The notes under the pieces: model-generated
The model's database searches: none
Told to the model about the DNA's origin: nothing
Seen by the model: only the letters and a program-made list of their open reading frames with translations
Assembly: GCA_947561395.2 (NCBI GenBank)
Contig: OX387183.1
Location: 54,667,915 to 54,731,914, forward strand
Origin: Buxus sempervirens
Taxonomy: Eukaryota > Streptophyta > Magnoliopsida > Buxales > Buxaceae
Direction of reading: 5' to 3'
Length of the DNA stretch: 64,000 nucleotides
In this document: positions 35,701-47,100 of the stretch, in pieces
Layout of the letters: each line of letters starts with the position of its first letter
How positions within the stretch are numbered: the first letter of the stretch is position 1
Made by a program: the position numbers and the translations under genes

Positions 35701-38700
35701 CTACATGGCATGGGACTAGACCGTGCTAGCACAGCCAATTTCCTGAAGCCATCCTGTGCTAGTCCTTGTTGTAGCAGCTCGTAGGCTTGGCACAGCTCAC
35801 GCACTTGTTCAACACAGCCATCTTGCATGGCCATAACAGCGATATAGCCATTTTTTTCAACTTTTTTGGGCCTACTACGCCCTTATTTTATTTTTTTAAT
35901 TTCAAATATAAATGCTAAATCATAGCATAAAAATATAGTTATTATTGAAAAGTTTTTATTAGTATAAGATACAAAGTATACTTTTATAATTTATGTAAAA
36001 AGTATACCCTATAAACAATTATATGGTATATTCATAGTTGTACATATATATTTCGATTCTTAGATATAGTAAAATTATTTGTTTATTAAAGTATTAATAT
36101 AAACTATAAGTAAATACATGTAGCTATATTTATAAACATATACTTATAAAGCAAATTTTTGTTAAATATAAGTATATTTATGAATATAAACGTGTTGCGC
36201 TCTCGTATATTTATGAATATAAATGTGTTGTACCAGAGTAGGTCACAAGCCAAGGCATGTAAAGCGCTTGGGCTGAGAGCCATGCCGGACCAGCGTCCGG
36301 GCAAGACCGGCAAGACACAACACGAAGCGAGCACAGCTAGCACAACACCAACAGGAAGTGAGCTGGCACAGCAAGTTTTAAACTGCTATATAGAGGACCA
36401 ACGGAAGGAGGCAACAGGAACATGTCAGACTGCAAGTTCGAGCAGGGGAAATGGGTTGGGCTGAGATATGTTTGGGCTCCATCCACTCAAATTTTTCTGA
36501 ATACAGACCAGAGCTCATCTATACTCACGAGAAAGGAGACAATTTCTGCATTTATGAGGTCCCAAATTACATGAGCAATAGAAGTTTGCATGGAAAGGGT
36601 ACTGTACCCATGACTCAAAATTCCCCTTTCCAGGTAAATAAAATATATTTCCAGGAACAGAATAATCTGTAGGGCCCAATTAGATTTCATATTTTTTCAA
36701 GTGGCAATTCTGTGGTTGTTTCTACAGAAAAAAGGCAATCAAGCAGTTTTTTTTTTTTTTTTTTTTTTTGTTGTTGGGGGGAGCAAGTATTTAGATGATT
36801 TGGAAGGCGTGAAATAGCCTGATTTTGAAGGGAGGATATTCAGAAACAGAAAATCTTTGAATATGTCATGGTTCTCGCATCTTCTTGGGTGTGTCTAAAG
36901 GATGATTTCAAATCTCTTTCTCTCACAGATGTGTGTTCCATGACTGGTCTGTTTTGGCACTCTTGTCTTGGTGCTGGGTTTTACCTTTTATCTCTACTTG
37001 TTTGCTTTAGCTCCTTTATGTTCTCTTGTTCTTTTGTTTTTCTGTCCTTCTTCAGTCTTTTTGGTGTTAGGGACTTAGGGTTGTGTCATTCATTTCTCAT
37101 GGGTGTCCTGTATCCCTCTTGCTTTTAATATAATTTCTCATCATTCATCAAAAAAAAAAAAAAGAAAGAAGAAGAATCTGAAGGGCCCAATTATCTTCCA
37201 CATATTTTCAAGTGGCAATTCTGGGGATAATTATATGTTACAAGACCAATAAAGAACTTTCCAGTTCTGATTTATTTCAGCTCACCCAGGTTGGACCATA
37301 TTGATCTGGTCTGAGGGTACTGTTCGTACAAAGTTCACTACAAAATAGTCACAAAGAGCTTGTGGAGAAAAAGAAGAAATTCCAAATGTAATGGAACCAT
37401 GTAATATCACTTGTCCTGTTCTTTAACCTTTAAAATAAAAGATATAAGATAATGAATAGAAATAAATATACTTACTTATACGCTTATGGTTACATCCACT
37501 CTCTCTCTCTCCCTCTCCTATCCTTTCCCCTCCTCTATTTACCTACCCTTCCCTTCCCCCCAAAGACATCTAAAAGTTAGGGCTCACAACACAAAAGTTT
37601 TCATTGACATTTGAGCCCATTTATCTAAACACTAAAAGTGTTCTTCCATGTCATTATATTTTGAACCACCATGAGTACAAAAGGCACTGAAAACAAACTT
37701 AATAGTCCATTTTGTTTTCCAAGTTATCACTAGTCATTACAAAGGATCAAGAAGCACCTATGAAAGAGTATAGATGGCTTTCAGTTATCACCCTTGATAG
37801 AACTTTCCCCTTTCATCACCAATAAAGTTTATTACTTGAAGCATGCAAATCAATGCATGCAGAATCCAATTTGGGGCCCCAAAGTATTGGTGATAAAGTT
37901 CCAACTTTTTGAGAGCTGCTAATTTCTTGTTATACCAGATTTGGTAGAAATTCATGCTGAGAATACCAGATAAGAAAATTTGACCCATTAAAAAGGCTAG
38001 TTTACAAACGAAGAAGACAATGATTAAATAAAATGTTGTAAAAAGGAGTTTGACTTAAAAAGTGGACCCATGGTTCAATATACCCTGATATATCAAAATA
38101 TATCCTTCAACATTCATAATTCCCCAGGTTCCAATATAATCCAAGTGAAATCAAAATTCATATGATATCAAGGGTTGTAATATATCACAGTGTGTGCATC
38201 ACAATATATCCACCCACTAAATTTTATATCAACCAAGTTCCCTCATTTCAATTGATAAAATCTCCAAAACCCCTAAAACCATTTTTAATTTCAGAAATTC
38301 TGGTAAATTTTGGACATTGTTTCAATGTTCTTGGTACAAGAACTCACAGAAAAAAAAATTTAATTGTGAGGATGAGTCTAGTTTTCATTTAAAATGAAAT
38401 GAAGACGAAAAGTACGCTAAATCACATCTTATCAAGGAATTGATTATTTATAAAATTTGAAAAATAAAAAAATTGGGAAAGTCACTTTTTGGTTTTTAGC
38501 CTAGGTAGGTATCCTTAGACCATCGAATAGTTATATGTACTAGATGCAAGGCCTATTTGTATCTTGACAAAAAATATCTCGATTAAAATATTCATCTTTG
38601 TTATTTGTCTAAAAATACAACGATATGTTCAATTAAAATAAAAACATAAGGCTTAATTCGATATTATATCTATTATTTACACTATAAATAAAATTGGCAT

Positions 38701-40041
38701 TCTCCTTTCTCTATAATGAATTACCTAAATTTTTTTAAATTTTAAATAAAGATTTGTATAAAAAAATCATCTGGCCATTTGATGCATAAATAGTAGAGAA
38801 TATAAAATTTTACAAAAATAAAACAGGAAAATATATAATAATGCTGCTGCTTATTTTTTATTTTTTATTGCGTGTTTGTTACTTTATTTTTGCAGCTATA
38901 TTAAGTCTGAAACAAAATAAAGGATTTGAGAGGTAAAATGACATTAAATAGAAATATGGTCAGATAAGGCCAAGAAATAAAATAAAGAAACACGAATTTC
39001 TCTGTTCGGCATACATATACCTTAAACACAATAAATATATGGCCACATATCATCGTAATATATGCAATTTTCAGTTATTCCCATTTGAAATTTGCAACAA
39101 AGAAAAATATCCATTCTACACTACAGCTATGAGTTTGATGGTTGGTTTTTTTCTTTTTCCTTTTCCGCATTTGTAACTTCTAATATACAGTAAAACGTTT
39201 TTTTTGGTCAAAAAACCATTAATATTTATTTTTTTAAAGTTTCAATTAATAACCTATGCACAACAATGCTTGCCTTTTCCCCTTCTCCCCCCCAAAACAT
39301 AAATGTCTTATTTGTCCAACACCATTGTTTTTCTGTGATTTTTTTTTAATCATTTGGTACAAACATGTCTTCATCAACACCCACAAAATTTCTTTCACTA
39401 TTTCCACTTCTCCTAAAAAATTTCACATTTTTATAACTACTTTGAAGATATTGATTGCTAGGATATGAATAATTTAAACTGCAAGTGAAATCCTAGTAAA
39501 ACTGGGAAGAGCATTCAGGAATACTTTCAACAATTTACTCCATATCCTAGATAACATTCACCTAAGTTGTCCTATAAAAAAACGTACTACTTAAGTTGCA
39601 AATCTAAAAACAAGCAAATTCGTTGTTAGTTGAACAATTCAAAGTAAAAAATAATAAATAAATAAGAACAGCTAAAACAATGGCATGAGAGATTCTAGGA
39701 TAAATGTCTGGAAATTCAAATAGGCTGACCTGGACAGCAAGATCAAGTGCATCAGAGCCAACAGGATGAGGACCCAATTCAGTCAATGACTTAACATGCT
39801 CCATGGCCTCTTGCTCTGAGAAACCCCTTTTGCCTGCCTGCTCAGCAGCAAGGGGTATTGGCATCCTCTCGAACTGATAACGATAAACAGCCCAAGAGCT
39901 GTTTACAAGAAGAACAAATAATGCCACCCATGAAAATGCTGACCTCTTCGGGCTTTCTCCATAATCATTACATTGGCTATGTTCCTCAACCGTGCTTGAT
40001 GGTTTAGACGCAGAGGATGAGCTACCATACCTCCTCGCCAT
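23778..40041 (-). CDS. ERMP1: ER metallopeptidase 1-like protein (peptidase family M28)
   Basis: The 13 exons are 40041-39730, 34056-33818, 32413-32257, 31609-31532, 30853-30779, 30634-30515, 30433-30269, 30124-29599, 29493-29337, 29158-29049, 28242-28130, 26176-25819 and 24097-23778. All are GT-AG and in phase, giving 909 aa, the usual plant length. A signal anchor lies at about residues 35-55. The luminal M28 domain carries the zinc ligands and catalytic residues His177 and Asp179 (Ser-Ser-His-Ile-Asp-Thr), Asp189, Glu223-225 (Thr-Gly-Glu-Glu-Glu-Gly), Asp248 and His325. Several membrane spans follow (about 390-680), then a C-terminal luminal domain. The family comprises integral ER zinc peptidases; the substrate is unknown. 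Intron 1 (5.7 kb), intron 2 (SINE) and intron 11 (nested repeats) are unusually loaded with mobile DNA. Confidence 0.94.
26370..27110 (+). mobile_element. L1-type LINE 3' fragment with internal tandem duplication
   Basis: The start reads Cys-Ile-Met-Cys-Leu-Lys-Glu-Gly-Glu-Ser-Val-Asp-His-Leu-Phe-Ala-His-Cys, the zinc-binding reverse-transcriptase tail of plant L1 elements. A segment of about 170 bp beginning CCTAACGAGCTTTCCGACC occurs twice in tandem (26544-26710 and 26711-26888), with diverged copies. The downstream part reads Ala-Ala-Ser-Trp-Val-Cys-Leu-Lys, the usual L1 C-terminus. Confidence 0.6.
27172..27541. repeat. GGTGGT-rich minisatellite
   Basis: This is an irregular G/T-rich array built from GGT, GGGT and GGTA words. 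Any ORFs on the opposite strand are His/Pro/Thr-only low complexity. Confidence 0.9.
33067..33247 (-). mobile_element. tRNA-derived SINE with long target duplication
   Basis: The 16-bp direct repeat AAAGAATCCAACACTG flanks the element (33067-33082 and 33230-33245). Between the copies, on the minus strand, a body of about 145 bp starts with a tRNA-like head, including a TGGTGGTAAAG box A-like and a GGATCTAGTCCC box B-like word. It contains CCGGCTATGTGCCGG-type sequence and ends in a poly(A) tail (poly-T at 33083-33094 on plus). This is the structure of a SINE mobilised by LINE machinery. It lies in intron 2 of the metallopeptidase gene. Confidence 0.8.
34057..39729 (-). other. 5.7-kb first intron of the ERMP1-like gene
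   Basis: Apart from a LINE tail (36840-37163), a T-run and a CT-rich patch (37500-37560), the sequence is AT-rich and non-coding. A relatively GC-rich block (about 35660-35880 and 36235-36440) looks repeat-derived, with GC-rich words such as CACAACACGAAGCGAGCAC, but I cannot assign it. Confidence 0.5.
36840..37163 (+). mobile_element. L1-type LINE 3' end with poly(A) tail
   Basis: The reading Ala-Ser-Ser-Trp-Val-Cys-Leu-Lys-Asp-Asp-Phe is the usual C-terminus of plant L1 ORF2. It is followed by a T-rich 3' UTR and an A-run at about 37149-37163. It is a 5'-truncated insertion in the first intron of the metallopeptidase gene, opposite in orientation to the gene. Confidence 0.6.
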
Positions 40042-41515
40042 TTTTATGCAACAATATTTAACTTAAGAACCTGGTCGAATATGAAAACCCCAAAAAAAAA
40101 TTTTTTTTTAAGCCATCAAGGGATACTAATCAACACTAACAGAAAAATGATAGAATAAATACCAAGAAAAACATCATGAATAGCTCAACAATTCCAGTAA
40201 AGCACATTATGATATATTCCTTTAGTAGCGCTAAAAGTTGTAACATAAAATCAACATTATCATGACTGAAAGCTATGCTATAAACAAAGCTACTGTTGAA
40301 TTGTCTACATAGCAAAAGTCTCCACTTACCTTCAAGCGAAGATGAATTATTCATTATTAGTGTACACTGAAAATCTTAATCACACCAGAAGCTGAAACTG
40401 AATCAACTACCCAAAATATCACTAATAAATCGAAATTCGAAAATTACGGGTGGGACTAATAGTTTCATTGCTAAACTACCGGATGGAAACATAACTTTTA
40501 CAGTTATAGAGTCTATCGGATAGGAATTTCCGCCCAATAAGCATAGTCGTGCATTGAAGAAAAGTAACAATAAAAGATTTGCAGTTTCGACGCACCCAAT
40601 AAACAGAAGAATAGAAAGAAAAATACACAATCTTAGTTCCAAATCCAGTGACAAAATATGCATATACCATGAAAAAGTCATTCAAGCTCTGAGCCTTACT
40701 TATCAAGATCAGTATCAAAAAAAATTAACACCAACAAGACCAAACCATTAGATGAAAACAAAGAGAAACACGGAAAACAAGGGCAATTTTCCTAAAATGA
40801 AAAACAACATCAACAACAAAAGCGACGATGGGAATAACAGATGCAAAATCAGATACCGAATAAGGGAACTAACGAAAATTAATAGAGAAGCAAACCAACA
40901 GCATTCTTACAGCTGAGATGCCAAATCAGATACCGAATAAGGGAACTAACGAAAATTAAGAGAGAAGCAAACCAACAGGATTCTTACAGCTGAGTAATAG
41001 TTCGGAACTTCGGACAGTGATAGCAACAAGGATGAAAGAGAGGAGTCGGAGAAACTGAAAGATGTCTGCCCGGACTCGGGTTCTGACCTTCTTCGTTTCT
41101 TCGTTTTTATTTTATTTATTTATTTATTTATTTTTAGTACCATATATGTCAGATTTTGACTTACTCTCGTTCGGAAACTTCGCCCCGAGTAGGCTGAGTA
41201 GCACGACCACGACGGGTCTGCTGCATTTGTTGTTAGTGATTGAGATGAGATTCTCCCACGTGGAGCAGCATCTAACGATTGAGATTCTCCCACGTGATTG
41301 AAACTTCGCCCAAGTAGGCTGTGTGAGCATTTCGCCTAGAGCCAAAATCCGGCGACACCAGATTTTGGGGTGTGGGCCCCACTATTGAAAAGTGCCATTC
41401 ATCTTCAAGTTTCATGCTGGAACGACTGAGTGGCTCCAAATTAAACGGTCTCAGTTGGGGTCTTGAAAATCAATAACCCTAGATCCCTGGTTCCACCGGC
41501 TCCAAGTTACACTAA
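40042..41515. other. 5' leader and promoter region of the ERMP1-like gene
   Basis: The minus strand from about 41060 to 40042 is the likely 5' UTR. A 5'-UTR intron is plausible, with GTAAGA donor words near 40910 and 40987 and a CCAG acceptor word near 40072. An (ATTT)n-rich patch lies at 41105-41135. Confidence 0.45.
40846..40994. repeat. 77-bp tandem duplication in 5' leader
   Basis: Two copies of a unit starting AAATCAGATACCGAATAAGG lie head to tail at 40846 and 40923. They differ by very few bases, so the duplication is recent. Confidence 0.9.
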
Positions 41516-43077
41516 GGTGGCATTTGGTGGGCATTATAGAATCTGAATTCTGATTATAAACCTAGATTCTATATTCCAGATTATATTTCCTCGATTTTAG
41601 AATCTAAAATTCCTGTTTGGATAAACAGGATTATGAACTCAGGTTTTAAACTAGAATCTAGAATCTTGTTTGGTTGACATTGATTATTGAGATTAAATTT
41701 GAAGTTTTTGAATTAAAAATTGCTTAAAAAATAATATAATGTATACAGAAAAATTAAAGTCTTATTTTAAATTGTATATATTGTTATATAATATGTATAT
41801 TTTTACATAATATATAAATTTATATATTTTTTCATAATTATATTATATATAATATAATAACATTATTATATTATATCATATTATTTGTATTATAATAATA
41901 TTATTATAACATTATATAATTCTATTATAATATATATAATAATTATAACAATATTATACTCTATAATATAATATTATATTATAATACAATATATATTATA
42001 ATACAAATCATATTATAATAATATAATTTATGTTTATTAAACATAAATTTATTTTTATTATATATAATATAATAATATCATATTATAATATAGTAACATG
42101 TTTATCATAATAAACATAAATTTATGTTTATTATATTATTATAATAAAGTTATTACAATATAAAATTTTAAAAATATTATTTATTATAATATTAATATTT
42201 AATATTATATTAATATAATTATATAATTATAATATGATTAATATTATAATATAATATTATTAATATATGATATATTATTATTATATAGTATAATATTATT
42301 TTATATTAATATTAATAAATCAATATTCAATATAATATGAAATATTAATATTACAATATTAAATATAATATAATATTATATTAGTTTAATTATATAATTA
42401 TAATATTAGTTTTTAATATTATAATATTAATATTAATAAATCAATATAATATGAAATATTAATATTAAAATATCAAATATAATATACTAATTTATTATTT
42501 TTAATATTATATTTATATATTATATATTATAATAATATATTAAATTAATTATTATATAATTATTATAAAATATGCTTATTATAATAAATTTATAACAATA
42601 TTAAAGTTAAAAATATTATATATTATAATATAATATTACTAATATACAACATATTATTATTATATTATCATATTATTATATTAATATTAATAAATTAATA
42701 TAATATTAATATTATGATGTTAAATATAATATACTAATATATTATTATATTTTAATATATTAATATTAAGATATATCATATTAATATAATAATTTATTAA
42801 AATATTATAAACATAATATTATAATATTATAATATATATATATATATATATATTATAATAATATGTTATACATAATCTCTAGAATCACAGATTTTGAAAA
42901 TTTAAGCACCAATGTCCATAATCCCTATAATCACCAAAAAGTAGATACTGATTATGGGCTTGATTATACAATCGGATAGTAAAATCCAATCTTAAAATCC
43001 TAAGCAAACACAGCTTTTAGATTATAGAATCGGATTCTACTAGAATCCTGATTCTATAATACCCACCAAACGCCCCC
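41516..43077. mobile_element. PIF/Harbinger-like non-autonomous element with AT-rich core
   Basis: The left end GGTGGCATTTGGTGGGCATT and the reverse complement of the right end GGGGGCGTTTGGTGGGTATT form terminal inverted repeats of over 25 bp, continuing as TATAGAATC. Both sides are flanked by TAA (41513-41515, 43078-43080), the 3-bp target duplication of PIF/Harbinger elements. There is no transposase. The core (about 41700-42870) is almost pure A and T with many TATAAT-type words and inverted repeats. The element lies between the metallopeptidase promoter and the SAPS gene 3' end. Confidence 0.75.
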
Positions 43078-43080
43078 TAA

Positions 43081-44162
43081 ATCAATTTCTTCACCGCCTT
43101 GGGTCTAATGAAGATCTATTCAAATAATACTAGTAGAGTCACGTGCAAATCTGCACCTAAGGGACCTAACTTAAGGAAGAGTCGAAAGAGGTTTCAATTT
43201 AAAAGTGGAAGGGGCGGTGGTTGTGGTAATTGTATATTAGAAATCTTTTAGTTGTGGAAGGCAAAGTTCGGAAAAAAAAAAAAAATGGGGCCAGAATCTA
43301 AGAATAATCCTACTCTCTTCTTTACTAATAGTATAGAAGATATATAGTTGGAGCTTTTAAATTACAATCCTCAATTAACTTGAATAATATAAAAACTTGT
43401 CTAAGTCTATTAAAACACCACATCATTAATAGGCTGGTTCATTCAATCTTCGATATTCTCTCTTTTAAGTTTTGGTTTCTTCGTCAATCTGAAAATAGGA
43501 ATAGCAATAGCAACCGGACAACCATATACTGTAGTTCGAATAGTCAGGTGTAAGAAATTGGTTGGAACACCACGCAATATATTCCTTAAAATACACTTTT
43601 AACATTTCTTGTGAAGGTAAAAAAATTCCACAAATGCGAGAAAAATCATAACAAAAATCTATACTTTTAAGAAAGTCCTGCTCATCACAGAAGATTTATT
43701 ACTTAGAAAAGAAAAAAACTACATAAATTGGCTAAAGAAATAACATAAATACTACATAACAATCCGTCCGATGAAACCATACCCCATTTCACCACTCTAA
43801 TTGATAGGAGGTAAGATAATTTGACAAGGATGAACATCCATCTTTAGACCTCTTTTTTTGCTATGTGTTATGATGTGACCAAGAGCAGTTTATCGATAGC
43901 CAACAGCCTAGTCATACTAAGTATTATATGATCAAAATTGGCGACTCAAAACAGGATTTGAGAACAAAAACATGAACAATAAACAATGATAACAGTAACA
44001 ATACATATGATGCCATGCCTACCATTAAATCCTGGTTTGGAAGAATATACTGTACACATACACCCGCCTCGAAATACCGCTCATCACCAATCTCCGATGG
44101 TGTGGAGGTGGTTGCTGATTCAGAATCAATTAGCCCAAGCAGAGTATACAATATCCATACAG
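43081..44162. other. 3' flank of the SAPS gene
   Basis: This intergenic sequence includes the 3' UTR of the minus-strand SAPS gene. No gene is seen. Confidence 0.5.
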
Positions 44163-47100
44163 TCATTCCTGAACAAGAGCAACCTCTTGCTCAATCCTCC
44201 AATAGTTTGTGTCATTGAATTCCAATAACTCTGCCCCATCCTTGTCAGTTTTCTCCTTTTCCAGAGCCTTCAGCGCCAGGTTCCTCTTCAGAGGTGCAGC
44301 TTCCCCAACTATCCCCTCCTTCAGGGCCTGCTCCATTGCCTTCTCTGTGCCTTCTAATTCCACACCCACAAACTCTACGTCTTCTTCAAACAATGACGGC
44401 ACAGGTCTTTGACTCCCATCATTATCCACCAGCCTGCTACTTGAATCAGTACCATTTGGTGCTGCAACCTCCCCATTGGAGGGCGAGTTCACAGTTGAAT
44501 GCACTGGCCCTGATGGACCAGGGAAGTTAACATCTCCGTTGCCGTCATCATTAAACGGATTCCCACCTGACCCACCAACTTGCAAATCTGGTGCATCCCG
44601 CCATCCAACCCAATCAGGTATCGGACCATCAGAAAAGAGGTCCTCATTGTCAGCTGACTCATACCGAAAGAAATCAAGTTCACCAAAACCAGTGACCTTT
44701 TCATTCTGCTGTTTCAAATCTCCACCATTCATCAGACCACCCATAGAATTGGTGTTGGATCTTGATGTGCCATTTACAGAAGCAGTGCCATCCACCAACT
44801 CCCCATCCTCTCCCACAACCACCTCATCATCACTGCAACCACTTCCACCATTTGCAGTTCCATTCAAATTGATCTCATCCATCTGCTCTGATGAGGTGCT
44901 CATGCCCGTACTGCCAATTCTGTCTTCTTGAAAAGCAAACCAGTTGGAATTTGTGAACAAACTGTTGTAACAAAAAAACAGAAGAGTTTCAGTGGTGACA
45001 AGCATAATAATTTTTTTATTGCATCCCTACGTCACTATGAACAAGGCTAAAAAAGCTAATTCGGAGCCAGAAACCCTTTTTTTGCTTCCCAAGGAAAACA
45101 CAAGTAAATGTAAAGCTCCCAACAAATTTTTTACCAAAATATTAAATCTAAGCCTGGCTTGAAAAAAAAAAGGAGCCCAATAATTTCACAGGACATCCAA
45201 ATTTCACATACAGCAGTGAGATCCTAGTCACTATTAAGGCAGAAGGAAAAAATAAGAAAGATAGAAAGCAAATAGACAATAAAAAGAACATCTTGATCTT
45301 GAAACAACCTGATCAGGAATTTTAAGCCCATACTGGGGCCAAATAAGCAACTGGCAGTAAAGTGTCCAATACAACTCATGGACTAGTGAAAAAGTATCTA
45401 GCAACTCTCAACTTAATTCAGTTAGCCATATTCTTATCAAAGGAGACCTGAATTGGGCCCATCAAGCTAGAGTCGCATTCAAAGTTTTGGCAACAAAAGT
45501 TGCCCTAGGGTGACTACCCACCCCACTTCAAGGAATCTTAGAGTTCCTCATCTATGAAGTTAAAAATCCATGCACGGTTTAACCAAACTGGATTAGAAAA
45601 CCCACCTCTCCTGGTCATCACGGAGCCTCAGCGCTGATATCACAACTTCAGCTGATTCATCATCAAAGTAAGCATCCTGCAATTTTTCCAAAAACAATAT
45701 AACATATTTTAATCAAAATCCAAAACCAGAAGGAAGAAGTACTAGAGTTCTTTTCTAACTATGAACTCCCAACTCACCCTATATTAGTGCTAAAAGGAAG
45801 TGATTCCTACTGGTGATCTTATTTTAATGATAAAATAAAATTATTCATTGCTTAAATCTACAATGTTACTTGCAACATTAGACGAATATCATTAATTATT
45901 ATGATAAAGAAATATTACCTCATCATCTCGATCAAGAGCTCCATTAACCTGCAATCAGGACAAGAACAGCTCAGAATACAGTATTACATATAAACAAAGG
46001 ATAAAAATCAGCTTCGGATGGGTATGGTACAACATGCCTCTTCTCCATCCTCATTTTCATACATGCTGTATCTAAAAGCCTGGCTTAAATTATTTGCCAG
46101 TGCTGATACGTCATAATCTCTGTCATGAAGTTCATCCTCATCACTATCCCTTGTCCTGTCTTGCAATGCAGTCGGGCGGCTGTATGGAACATAAATAATA
46201 GGAATTAAAAATTCATATAGAGAGCAAAACAAAGCCTGCATGTTTAAAATGTGTGTTTATTCCAACACATTACAATAATAAGCCTGCATGTTTAAAATCC
46301 TGATTCTGATGCTCTTAATCAAGGATAAATGAAATAAAAAAAAAGACCATTTTCTGAAAGAGAATGAAAATACAGGTATAAAAAGGCAGCATTCAGGTAA
46401 GAAACAGCTACATTTCAATAAGGCAGATAAATTATTGCAGTTGCAACTATTGGATTTCAATAAAAAGATGATCAACCATTATTCTATTATTAATTGTTCA
46501 CGCTTAGCTACTTCTGTCATTTCATGGCGCACATTAGGATAGACCCCCTTAAAACTCATTGTCACAAGATAAGTGCCATTGCTTAAGCTATTGGCATGTT
46601 CTCAGCTTGAATAATGTTAATTGTAGTAGTATGCATAACATATCATCTCCAAAATACGCAGTCTCTGAATCACCTTTCAATTAGGTTACTTATTACAGAC
46701 AAAGATGGAACAAGAATCATACCCGCAAGCCCATCGATAGACATTTTCCACAGAACTACGCTCCTGTAGAACAGTAGCTTGCCAATCCATCCATTCATTA
46801 CTTTTCTAAAGCAAAAGAGTCACAGAGTCAACCAAATTCTGTCAGTAAACAAAATTCTAACTCCAAAATATCAACTATTACATATATCTCTTCAACATGT
46901 ATCCATGCTTGATTCATAAAAAATATAGGTGTAATAATATTGAACCAGCATGTCAACACATCATCCCAACTAATGTGTGAGGAATCATCAATTGTAGCCA
47001 ATAAAATCCTATCAACATTCCAAGTCTTTGCCTCAGTATGATCATACGGTGTAACAACTATCATACTAATTTGAGCACAAAATATACCTTCCATGGGGAG

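Noticed and set aside
36159..36464. 101-codon ORF on plus
   Set aside because: It lies in the first ERMP1-like intron, has no recognisable domain and sits in repeat-like sequence.
44209..44931. Ser/Pro-rich ORFs on plus
   Set aside because: They are antisense shadows of the last SAPS exon.
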